Source: Plicaturopsis crispa FD-325 SS-3 (Eukaryota; Basidiomycota; Agaricomycetes; Amylocorticiales; Amylocorticiaceae). From it: DNA of 64,000 nt. Under the pieces are notes generated by a model, which did no database searches, was not told the origin of the DNA, and saw nothing but the letters and a program-made list of their open reading frames with translations. This document shows, in pieces, positions 32,831 through 42,777 of the stretch. The stretch's first letter is position 1; the number at the start of each line of letters is the position of its first letter. Location: contig KN832570.1 in the NCBI GenBank assembly GCA_000827205.1, forward strand, positions 468,128 through 532,127. The letters are read 5' to 3'. A program made the translations under genes and the position numbers.

Positions 32831-35627
32831 ATGTCTACACGCCGTTGGCGCCATCGTTCGATACTCGTCTACCGCTGGATTTTGTCTGTGTTCCGCAGCG
32901 TTTGGCCGGCCGTTCGACTCACACAGCGCTGGTTCAAGCTCTTCGCCGCCTTATGGTCGTTTCTGAGCCGGGGCAGACGCCCGAAGGGCCCGAATGACCG
33001 GATTCCGCCTGCGAAGCCTGCAGACGATACTGTGGAAAGATGGTGCCCGGGCCATCTTTGCGGGGAGGAGCGTACGACGGCTAGCACTGCATGGGCGAGT
33101 ATAGTTCCCCATGCGTTGGAAGGCATCGTAGTCGAATCTCCAGGATCGGTGTATGCGGAACAGTCCAGTCGTCCAGAATTGACAGCGCCTGCCTCATCCC
33201 GGTCCCCTCCCGACATCCGCGTAGACGTAGCTCCATTGCCGTCTGAACAGGATTGTTCGCAGACGCGAGACTCGACGCAAGAAGACGGGCGCAGTCGGAC
33301 CCTACCGCCTCGCTATATACGTGTGTCACCAAACAGTCACGTAGCGGACCCTGCATCAGCTTTAGACGTGGTAGAGGCATTACCTATCGAGCGTCGATTT
33401 CTACATCCCGTGGTCCCCAGGTCGCGAGCAAAAAGACGATACACAAAACCTGAGACGTGCGTGCCTTCCATTTAATATGCTGTACTGATCCTCATCGTCG
33501 GTCAACACGTAGGCCACTTCAAGTGCAATCAGAATATTTAATACCTGCATTCCAGAGAACATTTGATCGCGCGTATGTTGATGTATCGATACCCACTCTA
33601 TGTTGTATTAAAACCTTCCTCATGCAGTGAAGAGCTGCCACCTGGGTGGACCGAGCTCGTACATCCAGGGGGGACACCCTATTTCTTCGAAAAGACCCTG
33701 AAGACCGTTACGGACGCATGGATCTACGACCCTGCAGCCCTGCGGTCTGTCGAGTACTTCGTCCGTAAAGTCTACGATATCGCAAAGCGAAATAAGATCG
33801 AGATACCCGCTACCGCCCACCTGGTGCTGGAGCTCTTCACGTCGAGCATCTTGTCGGGGCAGTCGGTGTCAGGCTGGTATTATTTCGTTGACCATAGCAG
33901 CCAGTGCTTGTTCTGGGTGGAGGAGTTCGATGTCAAGTATCACGTCGCTGAGACGCGAGCTCCTATAGAGCTCTCAGATTTCAGTACGTTTGATTATGCA
34001 CTGAGGGATCTGATTTAGCGTACTGAATTGTCAACGCGCCGTAGAGTATGAAATGGAGGCATGGTACTGGTAAATTGTTCGTCAGTGAGTGCCCATGTAT
34101 CTTTTATTACTTCGTCGCGTCCTCTCAGAGCTGACTTTTGTTAGAGACATCCCGCTTCAGCGTTATGCTCACTTTGTCTAGGCTACACCGAGAAGACTAC
34201 CCTGGTCTCTCTGACCTGTCCCACGATGTGATCCACAACTTGAAGAAAACCCTCTTGTTTTCCCTCGGAAGTACGAACGCGTTTGTCTGTCAAAGTCATT
34301 TCATCTTTGCTGAAGCACTCCCGGATGCAGATGTCCTGACCTCGGAGAAGACGATCATCCCGTTCACTCAAGAGAAGCTCGAGTCAATGCTGCGGCTAGT
34401 CAATGATGTATCGTGTAGTAAGTTCTTGTGTGTTTTCGCTATTATACTGAAAGGATTTGATAGTTGACTGTGTTCAGTCATGGATGAATCGAACGAGAAT
34501 GCAGTGGTCGAAGTCTCTATAGGTATGATTGAATATCTGTACAAGTGTGCTGTTGCTCATCATCTATCCAAATAGCACGAATTCTACACGACTACGGTGA
34601 GCTGCGTGGCGCGAATCTGTCCACACCATCTGGCTGAACGTAGCTCTCCCAGCTCACTTACGATTCATCAATTTCCACGGGGAAAAGCACCACCGGCTGC
34701 GGCGTGACCAAAGCATGTACGTCCAGGACCCGAACGAGCACTTCTCCAGGGTCGTGCTAGGCCTTCTCTCGCCCTTCCTTTTTTACGCCCCGAATGCGCA
34801 CATGAAATCACTGAGCAACGCATATGTCGACCGGATCGCCATCGAAAGTGTATGGAAGGAGTTCATCGAGCGACTTCACAAGGAACTGCAGGACTTCCTC
34901 CTGCTCGTGCGTCTCTGCGTTCGGATGCTTGATTATTGCTGAAACTTCACCGGGTGTCAGGCTGAAGTCCTGTTGACGGTCAACGTATCCTTCTTGGCCA
35001 TCCAGAGCGTGGATGGCTCTGATGCGGAGAATCTACGTTTCCCACTGCATCGATCCGCGGCTCAGATTGCGAGCTATGTCTCGACTATCATGACGCTTGG
35101 CAGCATCGTTCTGGGATTACTGCTTGTCCGACACGGTCAGACGAAGGCTCGTGCCAATCGCGAGGAGATTGTACGTTTTCAATCTTGCTATTTATCCCTC
35201 CGACCATCGTCTAAGATTTTGCAGCAACTGTTTCTTGACGAAATGGCGTATTCGACGCTGGGACTTGGGAAAGTTGCCATCATATACAGCTTGCCGTACG
35301 CTTTCCTTATGTGGGGGTGAGTTCTCCCTCTCAGCCCTTGAAGTTGTACCGTCCTCGCAAAGCTGACATGGCGTGCATAGGATGGTCTCATTCGCCGGTG
35401 CATTCTGCGCGATGTGCTTGGTGAACGGCGATCTTCCGACGCGTGTGGCTATCGCAGTGTCCGGCGGTCTCACCGTATGGCTCATATTCTGGTACGCGTC
35501 TTGGGAGGGCCAGCTCTGGGTCAGGTTATGGTTGATGCAGTTCGACTTGCGGTCGAAGATCGCGTCCTCGAGGAGAAACCTTGTCCGTTTCCTCCGCAGA
35601 CACGGCGCGATACGTAGGACGTTTTAG
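32831..35627 (+). CDS. WW-like domain protein with C-terminal membrane segments
   Basis: Multi-exon gene; the start is the first ATG of an open exon to 33456 and is uncertain, and one tiny exon near 33556-33572 may exist. Clear exons: 33628-33983, 34045-34069, 34182-34420, then short exons to 35627, with family-like junctions. After a basic N-terminus with a hydrophobic stretch, EELPPGWTELVHPGGTPYFF is a WW-like start, followed by IYDPAALRSVEYFVRKVYDI and SGWYYFVDHSSQCLFWVEEF. Later LRFINFHGEKHHRLRRDQSM and LSPFLFYAPNAHMKSL lead to a C-terminal membrane part (ASYVSTIMTLGSIVLGLLLV, LGKVAIIYSLPYAFLMW, VSGGLTVWLIFWYASW). This architecture is familiar from large families in mushroom-forming fungi with no assigned function. 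Probably membrane-anchored by its C-terminus. Confidence 0.7.
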
Positions 35628-35694
35628 AGGGCTCGAATAGATATATATGCAGTTCAGATTCAGTTGTTACTTGAGATGCCATCTAGATTATCTT

Positions 35695-36732
35695 CTAGCA
35701 GATGAAAACCGCGAAATGCGATTCCCTTTCAGCGACGGGTGGCTTCGTCGCTGTCTGAGCTCCTTCGCCTTTGACGCCCGACTTGTCGTGTCCAAGGGTC
35801 CCGTCGTTCCTGGACGGTGTCTTGTTGCGGCGAGAAAGGAGCACAAGCAGAGGCGCCATTCCCTGAATAAAGGAGGGCCTTGTCAGACGAGCTCCATGAC
35901 AGAACGACGCTACGCACATAGATTTGGAGCGCGATCGGGGCGAAGACATTTCTTGCCGGCAAGCCATACATATACAATCCCGCGTCAACAACCTGTGCGG
36001 CGGAATAGAGGATGGTCCAGTCGATATAAGAGGATTGGAGCTTCTGGCAGTAAAGGTGAAGCGTCAGGGCTAATATCATAGCCAGCTCCCCATTCGATAT
36101 GCTGCCGTGGATAGCCGTGTCTAACGTCGCGAAGAGTCCTAGCGCTCCGAAAACTGGGAGATGTCAGAACTGGAGCGGGGGTACTAACAAAATACTCACC
36201 CAGAGCGGCCAATGCAAGGAGCATGGGTAATACGACAGCTTTAAAGTCTCGTCTGTAGCACCAGAGACCACGAATCTATGTGTCTCCGCGTTGAGGGCTA
36301 TGCAGGGTAAACGGATGGAAAGGAGACTTACGAGGGATATCTGCCCGATGAAATTGATCAAGCCAAATATCAGGGATGAGCTCAGAGCTATCGTAGTTTG
36401 CCTGGAGGTCGAGATCGCCCATGCCTAGATTAAAAATTAGAGGGGAGTACTGAGTATCTGTTGGATACTGACCGATCCTTCGTTCACGCTGTCGATATTG
36501 AGGGCCAAGTGCGCAGTGCAGAGTAAGAGCGATACAAAGGTGATCCCAGTCAGAACTGGATCGAGCGTTGACCATCCATGTTTTAAGGAGAGTGTAATCG
36601 ATAAAATAACGAAGATTCCTAGGAGAAAAAAGTTATCGCGAGCGCTGCTAAGTCGACAGTCTGCTTACCGTATGTCACAGTTTCGGCGAAAAATCCTACA
36701 AGCGCGCTTTGTACATGAGCGTTGGCTAGCAT
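35695..36732 (-). CDS. Multipass membrane protein, basidiomycete family
   Basis: Six exons (36732-36669, 36618-36473, 36424-36332, 36275-36200, 36153-35918, 35862-35695) keep one frame of 260 residues. Hydrophobic helices include VQSALVGFFAETVTYG, IFVILSITLSL, LTGITFVSLLLCTAHLAL, TTIALSSSLIFGLINFIG, FKAVVLPMLLALAALVFGAL, GELAMILALTLHLYCQ and ARNVFAPIALQIYGMAPLL, giving about seven membrane spans and a short charged tail. The start FFAETVTYGIFVILSITLSL resembles integral membrane proteins that are expanded in basidiomycetes and sometimes likened to seven-helix receptors; no ligand or function is known. It is convergent with the WW-like gene (67 bp between stops). Confidence 0.7.
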
Positions 36733-37681
36733 AGCTTCAGATTGAGAGATTTGGGGCGTTGAGAGCCTGTACCGAGAGGTGTCGGTGATTTTAAGACGAG
36801 GAGCAGCGCAGAAAGGAAACGGAAGGGAGACGGATGGCCGAAAGTAAAATGAACGTCGATAATGTACCTTCTACGCATTGGATTGGCAGTTTTGTTCGCG
36901 GTCCACGGCGCGAGAGTGCCAATACAGTACGTACAACATTCGCCTCCAGCGCATGATCATGCCTGCGAGAGCTCGGGGGCTGAGTTTACTCTGGAGGAGG
37001 TGTACACATCATCGAAGTTGTGGCTGGAGCGCGATTTCAAGCAGTTAAGACGTACCTGCACGTTGGTTGCAGGTTCATTTCCGGTTTCCTGAGAACTTTG
37101 CGGAGTGTATGTCTTTCCAAATCATGGCAGTGCGCATGGTGTCCAGGTCCACATGATGCGCATGGAACGGTGGATCGAGGAGAAGAGGGAAAACGCGCCC
37201 AAGGTGTGGCAGGTCAACGCCTGACACGTCCTACTCCGTGACGGTGACGCAGAAGGTCGACTCGAGGTCGACAGATAAATCAGCGACCGTGTACCTCCGT
37301 CCCGGAGGCACTTTTTGGAGGAATTTCACCGTTGAGTAGAGACAGAGAATGTACATTCACCGGTGCCCACGGTCCTACATACTAAACACGAATAAAACAG
37401 TGGAGCATTAGTTGTTTGGAGCAGACATCGCGAAGCGTCAACAGAACTTACAGTAACAGAACACCATGATAGCGCCGGCCGGTGAAGGCAACGCGGTGAA
37501 ATCTTCCTCAGCCAACGTCAATGGGCTGCGGCTATCCAACCAGCTGAAGCAGGCGGTGGCAAGCAGCGTATGGCGGCGCATGGCGGCTGGCCCGACCAAC
37601 AAACCCGGTAAATCAGATCCTCGCTTAAGACTCAATCAAATCACCGGAGAAGGTTTCGTCCGACACTCGTGGCTTCGCTCT
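36733..37681. other. Intergenic with a possible short secreted-protein remnant
   Basis: A plus-strand ATG at 36862 begins a signal-like peptide (MYLLRIGLAVLFAVHGARVP), and a frame at about 37107-37223 ends MERWIEEKRENAPKVWQV before TGA. These could be first and last exons of a small gene, but I could not join them with convincing splice sites, so I do not call it. Confidence 0.35.
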
Positions 37682-37684
37682 TGA

Positions 37685-38240
37685 CACTGGAGGAAGTGGC
37701 GTATGTAACGCTCTGTTACATGCGAAACCCACGAAATACACTGTCACAAAGTGTTATGGATGTGACGGGCTGTTACACCGTGAACTCAGTCGGACTGGGT
37801 CTTCACTGAGACAGCCTCGTTCCATGGCAAGGTCAGTCTCAATGTGTTCACCATGTTCCGAGCAGCTACATGCACGAAACATTTAGCATATATCTGGCCT
37901 GTACTTTACATGGAACAGAGTGTTTTATTCAAAATATTCCAAGCATTTTACGGCAAGAACCAGGTTAAATACAGGCAACGAGACATTCTGAATGAACACT
38001 GCCTGAAACAAGGCAGATCACTTGTACGACAATCTGGATGTACGTGGTCGTACCATGCAGAATGAAACAGACCTGAACATGCTGAATGGATCGGGCGGGA
38101 ACATGCTGAATGGGCCTTCCGTGGCATTGCGCGGTTCAGTTTGCATGTTCCGAGCTGAGCCACCCAGAATGTCACGAAAGGCCTGTTCCCCGCCGTTTCA
38201 TTTTGAATGGTTTTTGCATGGAACGGCCGGAGACATGTGA
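37685..38240 (+). repeat. Left inverted arm of the foldback element
   Basis: Pairs with 38345-38898 in inverted orientation. Recognisable blocks in both arms include CACTGGAGGAAGTGGCGTA, the stretch around the CACAAAGTGTTATGGATGTG block, and CATTCCGTGGCATTGC-like pieces further in. Boundary of the arm towards the centre is approximate. Confidence 0.8.
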
Positions 38241-38344
38241 AGGACACGCAATGAATCCCTCGTGAATCACGCTCGAATCAGCCGTGATTCGAGCCAAATC
38301 TGCGAATCCTTTGTGAATCAGGCGTGATTGTCAAGTCCATGTGT

Positions 38345-38898
38345 TCAGTGTGGCTCGCGTCGTTCCATGCAAAATCCATTCAAAATGAAACGGCGGGGAA
38401 CAGGACCGTGACATTCTGGGTGGCTCGGCCTCGAACATACAAACTGATCCGTGCAATGCCACGGAAGGCCCATTCAGAATGTTCCTGCCCGATCCACTCA
38501 GAATGTCTAGCTCTGATTCATTCTGCGTGGTACGACCACGGACATCCAGAATGTCATAGCAATGTCACGCTTTCCTCCATGCAGGTTACATTCAGACTGT
38601 TCCATTGCATGTATTTACGCTGGCATTTGCCGTTAAATGCTCGGAATATTCTGAACAAAACACTCTGTTCCATGTGAATTACAGGTCAGATACATGCTAG
38701 ATATTCCGTGCATGTAACTGCTCGGAACATGGTGAACACATTGAGACTGACCTAACCCTGGAACGAGGCCGTCTCATTAAAGACCCAGTTTGACTGAGTT
38801 TCGGGTGTAACCGCTCGTCACATCCATAACACTTTGTGACATTGTATTTCGTGTATTTCGCATGTAACAGAGCGTTACATACGCCACTTCCTCCAGTG
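38345..38898 (-). repeat. Right inverted arm of the foldback element
   Basis: Inverted partner of 37685-38240. The roughly 100-bp centre between the arms (38241-38344) has its own small palindrome, CTCGAATCA-GCCG-TGATTCGAG, near 38270-38291. Confidence 0.8.
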
Positions 38899-38901
38899 TG
38901 A

Positions 38902-39380
38902 TTTCCAAGTCTTCCTCCACACTCCCATCTGCGTGCGCTGGGCTCGGACGCCAGGACACCTGCGTACATACGTATAAAATACGGCTGTGGTACCGACTCT
39001 GACAGTACGTGTGTCAAAAGAGGCGGTCTGGCGTCTCCGTCGAGTCTGCCTGACGTGTTGACGCGCGACTCATCGAGAGCGCCCACTGGTAAGCAAATCA
39101 TCCATAGAAATATGCTAATGGGAAAAAACATCGTCGCAGACGTTCGTAGCGGAGCAAAAGCTCGTCATACTTTCCCAGAGTCATATAAGTAGGCGATAAT
39201 CCGTCGGTGGGACTGGGCCCAGGGAATGGTCAATAGCACAATCGCGCAATTTGTTCACGCAGAACATGGCAAGCACTTGGTGAGCAGAACAATCTATATT
39301 GAGTAAAAAATGCTACAAGAAGACGAATTCATTAAGCTATCGTCATGTCGTTAATCTGCGTCGTGGTCATGTCTCAATGC
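38902..39380. other. Intergenic
   Basis: Between the transposon and the 3' end of the next minus-strand gene. Nothing recognisable. Confidence 0.4.
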
Positions 39381-40668
39381 CTATCTTCGGTACATCTTGT
39401 TCCACGACTCGTTTACCTCCTCCAGGGCTCTCCGCCTCCCCCTGGGTGTTCTATTAGCCTGGCTCGCCCTTCCCTCACTCCAATCTGGCGGCGCCTCCTC
39501 GGCAGGCGAATATTCTGGCAGAGGCTCATCCATCGACATGGTGGGTGAAAGGTCCTGGGCATCGTACGGTCTTCTTCGAATTTTGAGAGTCCTTGATACT
39601 TCATGTACGTCCATGCTGAAGGAGTCCTTTTTTGGAGAGCCTGGTTCCCTTTGGGAAGAGACGTGGACCGCTGGGCCTGGATGTCTCTTCAGAATCGCAT
39701 CCCAGAAAGCGGCATTGTTCGTTCCAGCCGCACCGCTTAGCTCGTTTTGCGCATCACGTTTATGGTCTGGCGAAGGGTGCTCCCTAGATCTGTGCTGCCG
39801 TGGACTTTGACGTGCTTCCCGATCACGTTGCGAACGAACTTGACTCCTAGCTGATGCAGCCGCGCGCAAGTCTCCGTCGGAAGCTCTACGTGGTTGACGA
39901 GGCTGTCGAAATCCGTATTTCGGTCGATGGGCATGATCTGGGAAGTGTCTTGGAGGCCAGGCCGTCTTTGTATACGCGTCGTTCAGTTCCAGAGGAGGAG
40001 AAGGTCGAAGTGGGCTCGAAGCAGGACTGTGGTAGTCTCCGTCGGGCAAAGGAATGTTGCGTTTGCGCATTGTCGGTGGAGTTCGAGGTATAGGACTACT
40101 GTGAGGTGACATTTCTGTGATGCGTGCTCTCTTGAACTGATTCCATTCAGTCAGTAGGCCATTTCGGTATCGCTTCGGAGTCTGGACTGACCTGGTTCTC
40201 TGTTTGCTTCTGCGCTGCGTGCGACGCGTACAACAGTGGCGAATCTTCCTGTACTGGAGATCTATGGACCATGATACCCTCGTCCGTCGCACTGGGGACG
40301 CCCAGGACTGTTTGTATTGTGTCCATTTCCATTGCGGTCATGTCGGCCCAGTCTCGCATTCGCAGGCCGGTTCTCTTCAAACGCTCTCGCCACTCGTTTA
40401 GCGCGAGGTACTGCAGCTGGACGATTCCGCCCCATTGGTACTCGAAGACGCGTTCGTTGGATTCCAGCCGTGCGCGTTGCACAAGCTGGCGGTCCCAGTT
40501 CCGCCAGTGCATCTCGTCTTTCTCGGGCATTGGCTGGTGGCTGGCGCGGGTATACCGCCACGGGGTGTAGCTCCGCGCTTTTGCGAGCGACGTCTCCAGA
40601 CCAAACCACTCGTCGCGGATCCGTTGTGCTTTTGATACATGGGTTCGCCAGGCTGCGATCGGTGACAT
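39381..40668 (-). CDS. Short paralogue of the 10-kb coiled-coil protein
   Basis: Two exons (40668-40192 and 40136-39381; 55-bp intron, phase 0) encode 410 residues. The N-terminal half carries KAQRIRDEWFGLETSLAKAR and NEWRERLKRTGLRMRDWADM, closely parallel to SDRVRNEWDLFELWLADE and LEWKNRLADSGLDPDDWDM in the 10054-13460 protein, including the following IQTV/CQEV segment. The second half is Arg/Ser/Pro-rich and probably disordered, ending NESWNKMYRR. It lacks the long coiled coil. The ATG at 40668 was chosen because the upstream extension in frame reads like noncoding sequence and because it aligns with the start of the paralogue's conserved block. Function unknown. Confidence 0.7.
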
Positions 40669-41482
40669 GACTGGCTCGCGGGAGAATTTATGACGGATTT
40701 GATATGTGAAGGGGGCCGTTATATCATAACGTTCGAGTGCAAAAATGTGGCGAGTACAATAACTGTCGAGTATACAACAGGAAGCGTAGTCCCTGTTGTA
40801 TACCCGACAGATAATAAGGGCATTGCATGCCTTCGCTTCGGCCTTTTGCGACGACAAAGGTTGGTACGACGACAGCGTCGTGCCAAAGAATAGACAAGCG
40901 AGCTCCGCCTTGTTCGAGTGTCAAAGCAAGCTATGTCGCACATACCTTTTGTTCTTCAAAGACGGCCCACGAGCGATGTATACAACTATTGCCTAATGCG
41001 AACGTGTTTCCATAGCTCGCGGACTTTCAAATCTCAACAGCTTGCTGCAATTTTTCCAAGCGATTTTGACCCGAATATGTGCTGCTGCATGAAGGACCTG
41101 CGACGGTCATTGAAGGTCAGGTAATACGCACAGAGAAAGACTTCCTATGCTGTCCAGAGATGCAAAGTAACGACATCACGAAAGGTAACGTTTTGACGGG
41201 GACCTGACTTCACGGGCCATGCATGTTTCGCAAGAATGTGCGTAATTCAGAACAGAGAGCGTTACATGAGGTCGATGTACGCACATGCAATGGGGTTCAT
41301 ATGCGAGCGTGCGAGGCAGGATCAGCTCCATGGCGGTAGAACTCATACGTCTGCTAGTTACGCAACCTTGGAACATCTGTCTGAACCGTGTGCGAGATGT
41401 CGTGATATCGTGAAGGCTTGGTAACTACAACTGCTCGTACATACACTACATTCCAAGGTGTCCGAATGATTGAGTAGCGTCA
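40669..41482. other. Intergenic
   Basis: Upstream of the coiled-coil paralogue and 3' flank of Pmp3. No supported gene. Confidence 0.4.
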
Positions 41483-41917
41483 TTACATAGCGCCCTCGCT
41501 CCTTGATATGATATACCTACGACGACAGTTAAGTAGGGCCAAGGGTCCGTAGCAATCCGGGAGAGCTCACCAAGCATGAATTACTCCTGGAATCCATCCG
41601 GCAATAGTAAGACATATATTGATCCAGAAATCTAACGACGAATATGAGCCACTGCGTGGAAGAAAATGGGGCGTGATCGCACCTGATCGCACTGACCTGC
41701 TGCACATCCGCGCTCTAAGATCATTGGTAAGCATCCGCCGGTCGGGATTCATCAGGCACCTAAAAGCTCGGGACGTACTGAAGAACACTGATACGGGCGG
41801 CAGCAGTCTGGGAATCCGAATCTGATGAGCACAGCTGGGAGTAAACGTTGGGATAGGCACTCACATGGCCAGGAAATAAAGGAGAACGTCACCCGTTGAA
41901 GATACTTTGGTGGCCAT
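41483..41917 (-). CDS. PMP3: Pmp3-family plasma membrane proteolipid
   Basis: Five exons spliced by eye give 64 residues: MATKVSSTGDVLLYFLAILL, PPVSVFFKRGCAADFWINIC, LTIAGWIPGVIHAWYIIS, RSEGAM. This is the UPF0057/Pmp3 pattern: two hydrophobic helices joined by a short loop with the diagnostic KRGC..DFWIN segment and GWIPGVIHAWYII. Family members are small plasma-membrane proteins affecting membrane potential and salt tolerance. One internal exon (AGCGCGGATGTGCAGCAG) is only 18 nt, encoding KRGCAA; the conserved motif makes that junction secure. Four introns in a 195-nt coding sequence is unusually dense. Confidence 0.88.
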
Positions 41918-42594
41918 TATCTTAAATTTTCCAAACTGTGTGTGGCAGAGTCCGTTTCAATGCGAAATTGAGCTAGAGCTAAGAGTAGAGAAACAAAGAC
42001 CAATTGCAAGGAAAGTGAATCATGGTCGACATGCCGCAGTGCCGTGGGAGGCTGCTGACAAGCAGGACCAAACAACCGCTCAAAATTTACTCGCAAGGAG
42101 AATCCGGTCAGATGCGGTCGTACATGGTTAGCCTTGCTCTTTTTATTCAAATTCTTTATTCTGTTTGCTCTGACAGGGATGAAAATGTCCCTCAAGCAGT
42201 CTGCACTCTGAACTGGCGAATTTTGGCAAAACTGGCAAACACTGGCGTGGGCGCTTATTTGGCTCCACATTTGATGAAGTTATGGATGACATGCGGCTCT
42301 ACGGTTCGGATTTGTGCCAGCTTAGCACAGCACTGAATCGTCGAAGCAACTTCCGCTGGTAGGTGTCAACATGGGTATTACCGACTCGGACACCGTAATT
42401 CCCCTGTGCACTGCAGCAGTGACTGTAGCCCGTCGAGTCCGAGTCGGTGCGTCCCCAAGGGTGTAATCATTGATCTGGTTTCATGTAGCGACTCCGGTGA
42501 CCATAAGCTCTCCGTAAGGCTTGTTTCAGCTCCTGCGAACTGCCTTCCCCAATGGCTTTGGTGTTCTCGGCGGACAGTATATAACGTGGCACAG
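41918..42594. other. Intergenic between Pmp3 and gene D
   Basis: Divergent upstream region. TATATAA at 42578-42584 belongs to the promoter of gene D. No gene seen. Confidence 0.5.
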
Positions 42595-42622
42595 TGAGCA
42601 TTATGTTCTGCAGCTGCGCTCA
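42595..42622 (+). promoter_or_regulatory. 28-bp shared core-promoter element, gene D
   Basis: TGAGCATTATGTTC start and AGCTGCGCTCA end; by eye identical to the gene C copy over all 28 bp although 24 kb away and on the other strand. TATATAA ends 10 nt upstream. Confidence 0.78.
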
Positions 42623-42657
42623 CTTAACGTCCTCATACTCTCTTTCGCATTTCTCCA

Positions 42658-42670
42658 GGTACAGGCTACC
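42658..42670 (+). promoter_or_regulatory. Shared leader motif, gene D
   Basis: GGTACAGGCTACC, preceded by TTTCTCCAG and followed by GGTTAGTACC. A leader intron from GTTAGT to AACAG just before the coding exon is plausible. Confidence 0.6.
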
Positions 42671-42777
42671 GGTTAGTACCATCGTTTTATGCATTTTTGG
42701 CACGATGCTTATTGACGTTCAACAGATTCACGAATCCTTAATATCTACGCCACTCGACTTATCTTAATATTATCAAC

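Larger units (their letters stand above)
37685..38898. mobile_element. Foldback DNA transposon, CACTA-like, non-autonomous
   Basis: A 1214-bp element made of two long inverted arms. It begins CACTGGAGGAAGTGGCGTA and ends with the reverse complement (ACGCCACTTCCTCCAGTG). A 3-bp direct repeat TGA flanks it (37682-37684 and 38899-38901). CACTG termini with a 3-bp target duplication fit the CACTA (EnSpm/CMC) superfamily. The subterminal sequence contains a hairpin (GTAACGCTCTGTTAC). No transposase frame is present, so it would depend on a partner. The arms have diverged by substitutions and small gaps but still pair along about 550 bp. Confidence 0.85.

Noticed and set aside
36862-37223. Small secreted-protein gene with signal peptide
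   Set aside because: Signal-like start and plausible last exon exist, but they could not be joined in frame with acceptable splice sites; it also lacks the 28-bp element of the A-D family.
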